Shown: one piece after another, positions 1-7,356 of the stretch
Numbering within the stretch: the first letter of the stretch is position 1
Layout of the letters: each line of letters starts with the position of its first letter
Origin: SUG1106 sp051883095
GTDB lineage: Bacteria; Bacillota; Clostridia; Peptostreptococcales; Anaerovoracaceae
Assembly (NCBI GenBank): GCA_051883095.1
Contig: JBJETB010000039.1
Span: 1-11,001, forward strand
Reading direction: 5' to 3'
DNA: 11,001 bases
Position numbers and translations under genes: made by a program
Notes under the pieces: model-generated
What the model saw: only the letters and a program-made list of their open reading frames with translations
The model's database searches: none
Told to the model about the DNA's origin: nothing

Positions 1-46
1 AAAACCCGGTGTTTTCAAGGCTTCTGAACTTTTGTCCTATTATAAC

Positions 47-85
47 TCAATCATCGATTCTTCTAACAATACCTGTAGCTTTCAT
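47..85 (-). pseudogene. truncated 5' end of an AbrB/SpoVT-family transition-state regulator
   Basis: On the minus strand a good ribosome site (GGAGG, about eight bases before the ATG at 85) leads into MKATGIVRRIDD and then TGA. This peptide matches the very conserved start of AbrB/SpoVT swapped-hairpin DNA-binding regulators, which normally continue LGRVVIPKE. Here the match stops at base 50 and positions 1-49 do not encode the rest in any frame I tried. The gene is therefore cut after 12 codons, not merely frameshifted. Family members bind DNA as dimers or tetramers and control sporulation and transition-phase genes in Firmicutes. The remnant cannot do this. The likely explanation is that a mobile element or a recombination event replaced the 3' part; the new sequence at 1-49 contains a small palindrome at the window edge. 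Alternative: a chance 12-residue match, which I consider unlikely because a ribosome site sits at the right distance. Confidence 0.7.
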
Positions 86-193
86 GTATTTTTCCTCCGT
101 TTTGTCTGGTAAAAATAGTGTCTGTAAAAGTGCCGGAAATATACCGCCTGACGACGTGAAAAAATAAATTTTTTGCGGGATTGATTAATGTGA

Positions 194-222
194 TTGACTA
201 AGCAGGACGGCGGACTTATTAT
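194..222 (+). promoter_or_regulatory. sigma-A-like promoter of the diguanylate cyclase gene
   Basis: The -35 box TTGACT at 194-199 and the -10 box TATTAT at 217-222 are separated by exactly 17 bases. Transcription would begin near 229, giving a leader of about 45 bases before the ATG at 275. The TTG at 194 could formally open the reading frame, but it lies within this -35 box, so it cannot be the translation start of this transcript. Confidence 0.65.
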
Positions 223-274
223 AAAAGATAGAGTTTTAGTACAGTATTCATTTACTATAAAGAGGAAACGGCAA

Positions 275-1348
275 ATGTCAGGCATATATTCGGCAAGTAT
301 AATAATACTGATATTGGTTCTGTTCATAACTGCAGCGGACATTATGTCAAACCGCCTTGTTACCAGAGAAATGAGAAAATGGGCAATCGTAACATGCGTG
401 CTCATAGGTGTTGCGGCAATAGGTGAGTGGGCAGGCGCAGCTACAAACGGTGTGTCATCCACAGCATTACTCATCACAGTTCATAGAGTTGCTAAATTCC
501 TTGAGTTTACGGCAGCGCCGGCAATTGGTGTGGCTGTGGCAAGGGCATACGGAGCAGTGAAGAAAACAACAGTACCCTTTATTCTCGCAGCTGCTCACGG
601 CATATTCCAGCTGCTGAATCTGAAGTTCGGATGGGTATTTACAGTTGATGCGCAGAACATATACCACCGCGAAAGCTTGTATTTCATCTATGTGGCGGCT
701 TTCATTATGGCTATAACCTATTGTTTCGCCTGCGTCATTCACAGCGGAAAGGTTTATCAGACCGGAATGGATGCCGTGCTTGCACTGACTCTTATATTGC
801 TTGGAGTGGGAATCGGCATACAGTTTGTATTCTCCGATGTGAGAATCGATTTCCTGTGCATTGCCATAGCTAATATGATGCTTTATTCACGGTGCTACAG
901 AGTAATGCTGCAGGTGGATTCTGTGACTCTGCTTCTGAACCGTAGATGCTATGAGTCCAATCTGACCACTCTGGGGAGCAAAGCCATGATAGTAAATTTT
1001 GATATCAACAAATTCAAGAATGTAAACGACACTTATGGACATTCCGTAGGTGACATCTGCCTGAGATATACAGCAAAACTCATCAGAGAGGTATACGGAA
1101 AGTACGGAACATGCTATCGTATCGGCGGCGACGAGTTCTGCGCTATTCTGGAAGACGGGCTCGAGATACTGGATCAGCTCAACGCACAGTTCAGGGATAA
1201 GGTAGCAGAACTGAGAAAAGAGGACAGCCGTATGCCGGAGGTGGCACTGGGCTTTGCGTTTTATGATAAGGACAATACCCATATTATAACGGCAATAGAA
1301 GAGGCTGATGCCATGATGTATAGGGACAAGGCGTCCATGGAAAGCTGA
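275..1348 (+). CDS. membrane-bound GGDEF diguanylate cyclase
   Basis: A 357-residue protein predicted to make cyclic di-GMP from two GTP at the cytoplasmic face of the membrane. Residues 1 to about 210 contain roughly seven hydrophobic stretches with short loops, likely a membrane sensor module of unknown ligand. The catalytic domain begins with DSVTLLLNRR near residue 215 (the usual D-LTGL-NRR element). It continues with VNFDINKFKNVND around 240-252, which carries the metal-binding aspartate, and has an intact GGDEF at 284-288. The RxxD product-inhibition site expected just before GGDEF is absent (glycines occupy both key positions), so feedback control by c-di-GMP is probably missing. There is no EAL domain. 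I start at ATG 275 because AGAGGA lies eight bases upstream; the longer frame from TTG 194 begins in the promoter. The gene appears monocistronic. The cyclase assignment is firm; the sensed signal is unknown. Confidence 0.92.
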   Translation: MSGIYSASIIILILVLFITAADIMSNRLVTREMRKWAIVTCVLIGVAAIGEWAGAATNGVSSTALLITVHRVAKFLEFTAAPAIGVAVARAYGAVKKTTVPFILAAAHGIFQLLNLKFGWVFTVDAQNIYHRESLYFIYVAAFIMAITYCFACVIHSGKVYQTGMDAVLALTLILLGVGIGIQFVFSDVRIDFLCIAIANMMLYSRCYRVMLQVDSVTLLLNRRCYESNLTTLGSKAMIVNFDINKFKNVNDTYGHSVGDICLRYTAKLIREVYGKYGTCYRIGGDEFCAILEDGLEILDQLNAQFRDKVAELRKEDSRMPEVALGFAFYDKDNTHIITAIEEADAMMYRDKASMES

Positions 1349-1359
1349 AATACCCTGCA

Positions 1360-1399
1360 ATACAAAAAACGTCCAAAATTATACAAAAAATGACCAAAA
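1360..1399. repeat. two 19-base direct repeats, 21-base period
   Basis: The segment starting ATACAAAAAACGTCC at 1360 recurs at 1381 as ATACAAAAAATGACC. The two copies match at 17 of 19 positions and are offset by 21 bases, about two helical turns. They lie just after the diguanylate cyclase stop codon and about 105 bases before the downstream nuclease gene. The A-rich composition makes some similarity likely by chance. If functional they could be a paired protein-binding site. Confidence 0.35.
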
Positions 1400-1447
1400 A
1401 ATGCGGTATTTTCTCGTTTGCGGTTGACCGCTTCAAGAATGAATTGT

Positions 1448-1500
1448 AAAATCCTCCTATAAATATTTTCCTTGCAAAAGATGTATTTACAGGAGGTTTT
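1448..1500 (+). promoter_or_regulatory. inverted repeat that sequesters the Shine-Dalgarno of the Rpn-type gene
   Basis: The left arm AAAATCCTCCTATAAATA (1448-1465) pairs with the right arm TATTTACAGGAGGTTTT (1484-1500), with one bulged T and one A-C mismatch, around an 18-base loop. The right arm contains AGGAGG at 1491-1496, the ribosome site of the gene starting at 1504, and it pairs fully with CCTCCT at 1453-1458. In RNA this hairpin would hide the ribosome site whenever transcription starts upstream of 1448. It could limit expression from read-through, as hairpins do in some transposons, or act as a translational switch. No intrinsic terminator T-run of useful length follows the arm. Confidence 0.6.
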
Positions 1501-1503
1501 TAT

Positions 1504-2334
1504 ATGAGAAAATATAAGCAAAACGAAAGAATTCCTTTCACTGATGATTTAATGTTTTCTTTAGTGGTGCGCGATGAAAATATCTGCAGGCAGCTCCTTG
1601 AAAGAATACTGCCTGACGAGCAATTCGGAGAAATACGTATTGAAAATGCAGAGGATGGCTTATATGTAGAAACACAGAAGTCAATAAAATTCCCCTTGGG
1701 TGCACATGGTGTCCGATTGGATGCTTTTATAAAAACCGGTAACGTGTGGGCAGAAATTGAGCTTCAGACATATACCGGCGACCATATAGCAAAGCGTTCT
1801 AGATATTACCAGGCGAATATGGATTTGGACTTCCTTAACGAAGGACATAAATACAGAGAGCTGCCTCGTTCCTATGTTATTTTTATCTGCACATATGATT
1901 ATATCGGTGCGGATCTGCCTGTATATTTTTTTGAAAAATTTGACAGACAAAACTGCTTGCAATTTGGTGATGAAGCATATAGTATAATATTAAATACTGC
2001 TTGCTCATCGGAAAAGGTGCCTCAGCCTTTGAAAGCTCTCTTTGAGTACATTAACGACCCGACAAAGTGCTCAGGAGATGCGCTGGTGGAGGACATTGAC
2101 AGACAGGTGAGTAGATTCAACACCGACGAATGGAGGCGCAGGCATATGACATTGCAGGAACTGATGGATAGAAATTATGAACAAGGTCTTGAGCAGGGCC
2201 GCGCTGAGGGAGAATCTATTGGTAAAGAGCAAATGCGGTTTGAAATGGCACGTTCAATGAAAGAAGATGGAGAGGATGCAGAGCGAATTGCTAAGTATAC
2301 AGGTCTTCCAATAGTTGAAATAAAAAAATTGTAG
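1504..2334 (+). CDS. Rpn/PD-(D/E)XK nuclease-family protein (transposase-associated type)
   Basis: A 276-residue member of the PD-(D/E)XK family often annotated as 'nuclease family transposase' and related to the recombination-promoting Rpn nucleases. Those cut DNA and increase RecA-independent recombination in E. coli; some homologues have been linked to phage defence. The N-terminal FTDDLMFSLV and the core RLDAFIKTGNVWAEIELQ (residues 71-88) are typical, with D73, E86 and Q88 as the likely D...E-x-Q catalytic set. The C-terminal part is charged and repetitive, with EQGLEQGRAEGESIGKEQ and an AERIAKYTGLPIVEIKKL ending, as in many family members. The start is supported by AGGAGG eight bases upstream, which lies inside the inverted repeat described separately. 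No terminal inverted repeats of a transposon are evident around the gene, so I do not call an active element. Family assignment is confident; the biological role is inferred. Confidence 0.88.
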   Translation: MRKYKQNERIPFTDDLMFSLVVRDENICRQLLERILPDEQFGEIRIENAEDGLYVETQKSIKFPLGAHGVRLDAFIKTGNVWAEIELQTYTGDHIAKRSRYYQANMDLDFLNEGHKYRELPRSYVIFICTYDYIGADLPVYFFEKFDRQNCLQFGDEAYSIILNTACSSEKVPQPLKALFEYINDPTKCSGDALVEDIDRQVSRFNTDEWRRRHMTLQELMDRNYEQGLEQGRAEGESIGKEQMRFEMARSMKEDGEDAERIAKYTGLPIVEIKKL

Positions 2335-2361
2335 AATATAGAACTGAATTGTACCCTATTT

Positions 2362-2392
2362 AAACTGTGCTGAAAGTGGCACAGTTTTTTTT
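2362..2392 (+). terminator. intrinsic terminator after the Rpn-type gene
   Basis: AAACTGTGC (2362-2370) and GCACAGTTT (2379-2387) form a nine-base perfect stem around an eight-base loop, followed by an uninterrupted T-run to 2392. It lies 27 bases after the nuclease stop codon and separates that gene from the NADAR gene. Confidence 0.9.
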
Positions 2393-2430
2393 GTCGCCTG
2401 CCGCGCGACCACTTATGAAAACTGGCCGTG

Positions 2431-2436
2431 TATAAT
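2431..2436 (+). promoter_or_regulatory. candidate -10 box for the NADAR gene
   Basis: A perfect TATAAT lies about 50 bases before the chosen start of the NADAR gene and shortly after the preceding terminator. I see no good -35 box at 16-18 bases upstream, so only the -10 element is supported. The gene needs its own promoter because it is isolated by a terminator. Confidence 0.4.
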
Positions 2437-2484
2437 GCAGTTATAAAACGAAATGCAGGACCTACACCGAGGGAGGAGAAGAAA

Positions 2485-3270
2485 ATGGAAAGAAATATTA
2501 TCGGATTTTACAACGAAAATGAAGAATACGGCTGTTTCAGCAACTGGTATCCGGCAGAATTTGGCTTTGCGGGAAAACACTATAATTCCGTAGAACAGTA
2601 TATGATGTACCAGAAGGTAATCATGTTTCACGAATTCCGTCTGGACGACAGAATCATGGCAGCCAAAGACCCGTCCAAAATTAAAAAGCTGGGCAGAACA
2701 CGTTTTGACAGATTTGATTCGGATGTATGGGAAAGCACATGCTACACCATAGTCAAGCGTGGTGTGCGTGCCAAGTTTGAACAAAACCCGGAGCTGTTAA
2801 AGATTCTGTCAGGCACAGGCTCTGCGGTGCTGGCCGAATGTTCGCGAAACGATAAAAAATGGGGTATAGGTGTGGCAGTGAGCGATCCAAGGTATATGGA
2901 GACGGACAGGTGGACCGGCAAAAACTATCTGGGCAGAATTCTCATGGAGGTACGTGAGGAACTGCGGACTGCCGCCGCTTTCGGAACGTTGGGATATAAG
3001 GATGCCAGAGACATTGACTTTGAGCTGTGGCATGAAAAAGCGGGAACTCTTCTACAAAATCCAAAGTTTCATGACACCATCAATGCCTATGCCGATACTC
3101 TTTACGGCAGACACGAAATGCGCTGCTTTCTCTATGACTGCCCGCTGACCATGTGGGAAGAAGCAATGCATCAAGATATGGGCGGCGGACTTCCGTTCAT
3201 AGGTTTCTGGGAAATGAAGCAGGATGTTTATGAAATATGGAGGATGAGCGGGATGCAGGAAAAGGGCTGA
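2485..3270 (+). CDS. NADAR-domain protein (YbiA/DUF1768-like) with unrecognised C-terminal extension
   Basis: A 261-residue protein whose first ~160 residues are a NADAR domain. Visible signatures are FSNWYP (18-23), SVEQYMMYQK (35-44), AECSRNDKKWGIGV (117-130) and NYLGRILMEVR (147-157). NADAR proteins are N-glycosidases acting on ADP-ribose-related compounds; some cleave riboflavin precursors and others remove ADP-ribose from guanine bases and can act as antitoxins to guanine-specific DarT toxins. Residues ~161-261 are outside the usual NADAR length and match no family I can name; they are rich in aromatic and acidic residues, with MWEEAMHQDMGGGLPFIGFW near 223-242. ATG 2485 is preferred because GGGAGGAG lies four to ten bases upstream; an earlier in-frame ATG at 2428 overlaps the -10 box. 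No DarT-like toxin is adjacent. Single-gene transcription unit between two terminators. Confidence 0.88.
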   Translation: MERNIIGFYNENEEYGCFSNWYPAEFGFAGKHYNSVEQYMMYQKVIMFHEFRLDDRIMAAKDPSKIKKLGRTRFDRFDSDVWESTCYTIVKRGVRAKFEQNPELLKILSGTGSAVLAECSRNDKKWGIGVAVSDPRYMETDRWTGKNYLGRILMEVREELRTAAAFGTLGYKDARDIDFELWHEKAGTLLQNPKFHDTINAYADTLYGRHEMRCFLYDCPLTMWEEAMHQDMGGGLPFIGFWEMKQDVYEIWRMSGMQEKG

Positions 3271-3293
3271 GGCATGGAGGCTTCAGCTTTTTT
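3266..3293 (+). terminator. intrinsic terminator overlapping the NADAR stop codon
   Basis: GCTGAGGC (3266-3273) pairs with GCTTCAGC (3280-3287) over eight bases with one G-U wobble around a six-base loop, followed by six Ts (3288-3293). The TGA stop codon at 3268-3270 lies inside the left arm. It isolates the downstream restriction-modification-like operon. Confidence 0.85.
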
Positions 3294-3386
3294 ATTAGGG
3301 GAAAGGGGGTGGGAATGAGGAAAAGTATGGCAAACGTTGCTTTCGGGATATGTGACTGGAAACGGGTGTGCTGGAAGGTGATTGTA

Positions 3387-3415
3387 TTGTAATGGAGAGA
3401 AGAATATGGTATAAT
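3387..3415 (+). promoter_or_regulatory. strong extended -10 promoter of the helicase-DUF4391-KAP-Mod operon
   Basis: The -35 box TTGTAA at 3387-3392, a 17-base spacer and the -10 box TATAAT at 3410-3415 with a TGG extension directly in front give a near-consensus vegetative promoter. Transcription would start near 3422, about 60 bases before the helicase ATG. I see no further promoter of similar quality in the short gaps downstream, so it probably drives the whole set of genes. No operator palindrome is obvious. Confidence 0.8.
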
Positions 3416-3482
3416 AAGGTCGAAGGATTATGTGCAGAAATATTATAATCAGCGATTGTTTTGGAGAACTTCAGGGAGAAAA

Positions 3483-6400
3483 ATGAAACTAATAGATAAC
3501 GTCAGCCAAACATTAAAAGACGACTTAAAAGTGGAGATAAAAAAGGGAAGCAAAGTGTCAATTGCAGCAGCGTGCTTTTCAATTTATGCCTACCGTGAAC
3601 TGAAAAAACAGTTGGAAGGCATTGACGAGATGAGATTTATTTTCACTTCGCCTACTTTTATTACAGAAAAGGCTGAGAAACAAAAAAGAGATTTTTACAT
3701 CCCTAGGCTTAACCGTGAAACCAGCCTTTACGGAACGGAGTTTGAAATCAAGCTGAGAAATGAAATGACACAGAGAGCCATTGCCAGAGAATGTGCAGAC
3801 TGGGTAAGACGCAAGGTCAAATTCAAGTCAAACACAACCACTGAGAATATGAATGGATTTATGACTGTATCATCGGAAGATGGTGCGGTGGCTTACACGC
3901 CGATAAACGGATTCACTACTGTAGACATTGGATGTGAGCGTGGTAACAACATATTTTATATGGTAAATGCTCTTAATGAAGCCCCATTTACTGCGAAGTA
4001 TATGCAGACATTTGAAGAATTATGGAATGATCAGTCCAAGTTGCAGGATGTTACGGATATCATTATAGAGAATATTGAAACTGCATATAACGAAAACTCG
4101 CCGGAGCTCATTTATTTTCTCACTCTTTATAACGTATTCAGTGAGTTCCTCGATGATATCTCTGAAGATGTTCTGCCGAATGAAGCAACGGGATTTAAGC
4201 AGAGCAAGATCTGGAACATGCTTTATGACTTCCAAAAAGACGCAGTTCTCGCAATTATTAATAAACTTGAAAAATACAACGGATGCATATTAGCAGACAG
4301 CGTAGGTTTGGGAAAAACATTTACTGCCTTGGCTGTCGTTAAATATTACGAAAACAGAAACAAAAGCGTTCTGGTGCTTTGTCCTAAAAAGCTGGCAGAG
4401 AACTGGAATACATATAAAGACAACTATATCAATAATCCTATTGCAGCCGACAGGCTGAATTACGATGTGCTTTTCCATACGGATCTGAGCAGAAACGGAG
4501 GCTTTTCAAACGGACTTGACCTGGACAGGCTGAACTGGGGTAACTATGACCTTGTGGTAATCGATGAATCACATAATTTCCGAAACGGAATCGGAACACA
4601 CAGCAATACCAAAGAAAACAGGTATATGAGGCTGATGGACAAGGTGATAAAAAGCGGGGTAAAGACAAAGGTCCTTATGCTTTCCGCAACTCCTGTAAAT
4701 AACCGTTTTGCAGATTTAAGAAACCAGCTTGCGATTGCATACGAAGGGAACGCTGAAAACCTGAACAGCAAGCTTAATACAGGCAAAAGCATAGATGACA
4801 TTTTCAGTCAGGCACAGAAGGCTTTTAATGCATGGAGCAAGCTTGAGCAGAAGGACAGAACCACAGATGCACTGCTTAAAACTCTTGACTTCGACTTTTT
4901 CGAACTTTTGGACAGCGTAACTATTGCTCGCTCAAGAAAGCATATTGAAAAGTACTATAACGCAGAAGAAATAGGCAAATTCCCTGAAAGACTGGTACCT
5001 ATTTCAAGGAGACCGAATCTTACAGATTTAGGAGATGCAATCAGCTATGACCAGATATATGAGCAGCTGATGCATCTGTCTTTGTGTGTCTACACACCGT
5101 CAAACTACATTTTCCCGAGTAAAATTGAAAAGTACAGAGATTTGACTCACAACAAGGGTGAAAGCTTGACGCAGACAGGACGAGAACAGGGTATACGCAA
5201 ACTTATGAGTATTAATTTGCTGAAAAGACTTGAGAGCTCTGTCTATTCGTTTAACTTGACCCTTTCCAGAATTAAGGAGTTAATCGACAATACCATAGAT
5301 GCCATTGAGACCTTTGAAAAGTATGGAAGTGATGACCTTACTATGTACGAAGCCAATGGCAGTGACTGGGATATGGATGATGAAAATACGGATTTCTTTA
5401 CCGTCGGACGTAAGGTGAAAATAGAACTGGCGGATATGGATTATAGAAGCTGGAAAGCAGAACTGAAACAGGACAGGGATGTGCTGGAACTGCTCACACT
5501 TATGGTTGCCGATATTACACCGGAGCATGATAAGAAATTAAATGAGCTGCTCGATATACTGACGCAAAAGATTGAAAACACAATTAACGGTGATAACAAA
5601 AAAGTTCTCGTATTCACAGCATTTTCCGATACAGCGGAATATCTATACGAGAATGTCAGCACATTTATAAAGAAAAAATATGGGCTAGATACAGCAGTAA
5701 TTACCGGGTCCATTGATGGCAAAACCACAGTTAAAGGGCTGAAACCAACATTGAATAATGTACTTACATGTTTTTCGCCGATTTCCAAGGGAAGGGATAT
5801 TCTCATGCCGGGCAGTGATATAGACATAAGTATCCTGATTGCTACGGACTGTATCTCAGAGGGACAGAACCTGCAGGACTGCGATTATCTTATTAATTAC
5901 GATATTCACTGGAACCCGGTACGCATAATTCAGCGCTTCGGGCGAATTGACCGTATTGGAAGCAGGAATGAGAGAATACAGCTTGTCAATTTCTGGCCTA
6001 ATCTGACTTTGGATGAGTATATTAACCTCAAGGCAAGGGTGGAGACCCGCATGAAGATTACGGTTATGACATCTACAGGAGATGATGACTTAATCAATGC
6101 CGAGGAAAAGGGCGATTTGGAATACAGGAGGCAGCAGCTTCAGAGATTGCAGAAGGAAGTTGTAGATATAGAGGAAATGTCAGACGGCATATCCATAATG
6201 GACCTGGGATTAAACGAATTCCGCCTGGACCTTCTGGACTATATAAAAAACAACGGAGATATGGACAAGATTCCGAAAGGCCTTCATGCTGTAGTGCCTG
6301 CGACGGACGAGTTGCCGGAAGGCGTGATTTTCGTATTACGGAATGTGAATAACAGCGTCAACGAGGGAAACCGCAATCGGATTCATCCGTTCTATATGGT

Positions 6401-6716
6401 ATATGTGAAAGCGGATGGAGACATTGTCTGTGATTATCTCAACCCTAAGAAGCTTCTCGATGATTTCAGACTTCTTTGCAGAGGTAAAAATGAACCGATA
6501 AAGGAAGTGTATGAGGAGTTTAACCGGGAAACGAAGGATGGTGTAGACATGACAGCAACATCCGAACTTCTCAGTTTCGCCATTGAATCGATTATTGATA
6601 CTAAGGAGGAAAGCGACATCGATAGCTTCCTTAGTGGCGGTCAGGTAAGCTTCCTTGCAAATGAAATTAAGGGGCTTAATGATTTTGAATTAATTTGTTT
6701 CCTTGTTGTAAGATGA
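3483..6716 (+). CDS. SNF2/SWI2-family helicase with degenerate PLD-like N-terminal domain
   Basis: A 1077-residue superfamily 2 translocase. Residues ~1-180 resemble the PLD-like module found at the start of defence-associated SNF2 helicases, but no HxK motif exists; the first histidine of the protein is residue 332. The motor follows: YDFQKDAV near 249-256, Walker A ADSVGLGKT (271-279), DESH (361-364), LSATP (from 400), and in the second lobe IATDCISEGQNLQ and IIQRFGRIDR (Q817, R821, R824). The end, GLNDFELICFLVVR, appears intact. It is likely a DNA translocase working with the methyltransferase encoded downstream, as a restriction or sensing component. No nuclease motif is evident. ATG 3483 is chosen because AGGGAG lies just upstream; a GTG at 3432 would leave almost no leader after the promoter. 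The next gene starts 10 bases after the stop codon, implying co-translation. Exact system type is not certain; the drmD component of DISARM is a related SNF2 protein, but the other DISARM genes are missing. Confidence 0.9.
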   Translation: MKLIDNVSQTLKDDLKVEIKKGSKVSIAAACFSIYAYRELKKQLEGIDEMRFIFTSPTFITEKAEKQKRDFYIPRLNRETSLYGTEFEIKLRNEMTQRAIARECADWVRRKVKFKSNTTTENMNGFMTVSSEDGAVAYTPINGFTTVDIGCERGNNIFYMVNALNEAPFTAKYMQTFEELWNDQSKLQDVTDIIIENIETAYNENSPELIYFLTLYNVFSEFLDDISEDVLPNEATGFKQSKIWNMLYDFQKDAVLAIINKLEKYNGCILADSVGLGKTFTALAVVKYYENRNKSVLVLCPKKLAENWNTYKDNYINNPIAADRLNYDVLFHTDLSRNGGFSNGLDLDRLNWGNYDLVVIDESHNFRNGIGTHSNTKENRYMRLMDKVIKSGVKTKVLMLSATPVNNRFADLRNQLAIAYEGNAENLNSKLNTGKSIDDIFSQAQKAFNAWSKLEQKDRTTDALLKTLDFDFFELLDSVTIARSRKHIEKYYNAEEIGKFPERLVPISRRPNLTDLGDAISYDQIYEQLMHLSLCVYTPSNYIFPSKIEKYRDLTHNKGESLTQTGREQGIRKLMSINLLKRLESSVYSFNLTLSRIKELIDNTIDAIETFEKYGSDDLTMYEANGSDWDMDDENTDFFTVGRKVKIELADMDYRSWKAELKQDRDVLELLTLMVADITPEHDKKLNELLDILTQKIENTINGDNKKVLVFTAFSDTAEYLYENVSTFIKKKYGLDTAVITGSIDGKTTVKGLKPTLNNVLTCFSPISKGRDILMPGSDIDISILIATDCISEGQNLQDCDYLINYDIHWNPVRIIQRFGRIDRIGSRNERIQLVNFWPNLTLDEYINLKARVETRMKITVMTSTGDDDLINAEEKGDLEYRRQQLQRLQKEVVDIEEMSDGISIMDLGLNEFRLDLLDYIKNNGDMDKIPKGLHAVVPATDELPEGVIFVLRNVNNSVNEGNRNRIHPFYMVYVKADGDIVCDYLNPKKLLDDFRLLCRGKNEPIKEVYEEFNRETKDGVDMTATSELLSFAIESIIDTKEESDIDSFLSGGQVSFLANEIKGLNDFELICFLVVR

Positions 6717-6726
6717 GGTGAAGAGT

Positions 6727-7332
6727 ATGCTGGGATTACCTAAGACAACTGAAATACGAAAGCAGATTTCAAAGAAAGCTGTTTATTCCAAGTTTCAGAT
6801 GAATACTGCAGCCAAAGAAAAATTTGATGCGGATATATCGAGAGTATTGCTTGTAAACGAAGTCAATCCGGACAGTGTCAACATTCCTACCGGAGAAAAC
6901 GTTCGTGGCTTTTTCGTTATGCTTGTTGTACTTAAGAGAAGAGATCTCGACGAAAAAATCATCGCGTCGCTTTCTAAAATGATCAAGCAAAACATCCTTT
7001 TCGTCATTGAATATGAAGGTGAAAGCAAGCTTGCTATTTATCATACTAAGCTGATGCAGACGGATTGGAAGAGCAGTGACGAGCAGAGGATAGAACTGCA
7101 GGGCCTTAACCTTGATAAAGTTTGGGAAAACATCGTAATCGCTGTCGGCGGCGTAAATATCGAGGAAGGAAATACCCTTGAACAGCAGATAGCGACTGAT
7201 GAAAAACGAAGGAAGCTGGAAAGGGAAATCGACAAGCTGGAAAAGCAGGCAAGGGCAGAGCTACAGCCGAGGAAGAAGTTTGAGCTGGTGCGAGAGAAAC
7301 GACGGATAGAGCGAGAACTTGGGAGCATATAA
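6727..7332 (+). CDS. DUF4391 domain-containing protein
   Basis: A 201-residue protein of the DUF4391 family, a group commonly found beside SNF2 helicases and type III-like methyltransferases in defence islands; its biochemical function is not established. The start MLGLPKTTEIRKQISKKAVY and the following FQMNTAAKEKFDADI are typical of the family. Residues ~60-145 alternate beta-like stretches (GFFVMLVVL, ILFVIEY, KLAIYHT), and residues ~155-201 are highly charged with heptad-like spacing, suggesting a coiled coil that may bind the helicase or methyltransferase. The GAGGTGA ribosome site at 6715-6721 favours ATG 6727 over the in-frame GTG at 6718, which overlaps that site. It lies 10 bases after the helicase stop and 24 bases before the NTPase gene. 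Confidence 0.85.
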   Translation: MLGLPKTTEIRKQISKKAVYSKFQMNTAAKEKFDADISRVLLVNEVNPDSVNIPTGENVRGFFVMLVVLKRRDLDEKIIASLSKMIKQNILFVIEYEGESKLAIYHTKLMQTDWKSSDEQRIELQGLNLDKVWENIVIAVGGVNIEEGNTLEQQIATDEKRRKLEREIDKLEKQARAELQPRKKFELVREKRRIERELGSI

Positions 7333-7356
7333 TTTTGAAAGGAAATATTATTAGGG

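Noticed and set aside
194..274. N-terminal extension of the diguanylate cyclase from TTG 194
   Set aside because: The TTG is part of the -35 box and the extension is upstream of the predicted transcript start; ATG 275 has a proper ribosome site.
82..477. Minus-strand 131-codon open frame across the promoter and start of the diguanylate cyclase
   Set aside because: It overlaps a well-supported gene antisense, has no ribosome site and no family resemblance.
1420..1431. Short hairpin GCGGT-TG-ACCGC as a terminator after the diguanylate cyclase
   Set aside because: The loop is only two bases and no T-run follows.
3315..3392. 25-codon open frame (ATG 3315, stop 3390-3392) after a GGGGGTG ribosome-like site
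   Set aside because: It ends inside the -35 box of the operon promoter, lies after a terminator with no promoter of its own, and the peptide has no recognisable feature.
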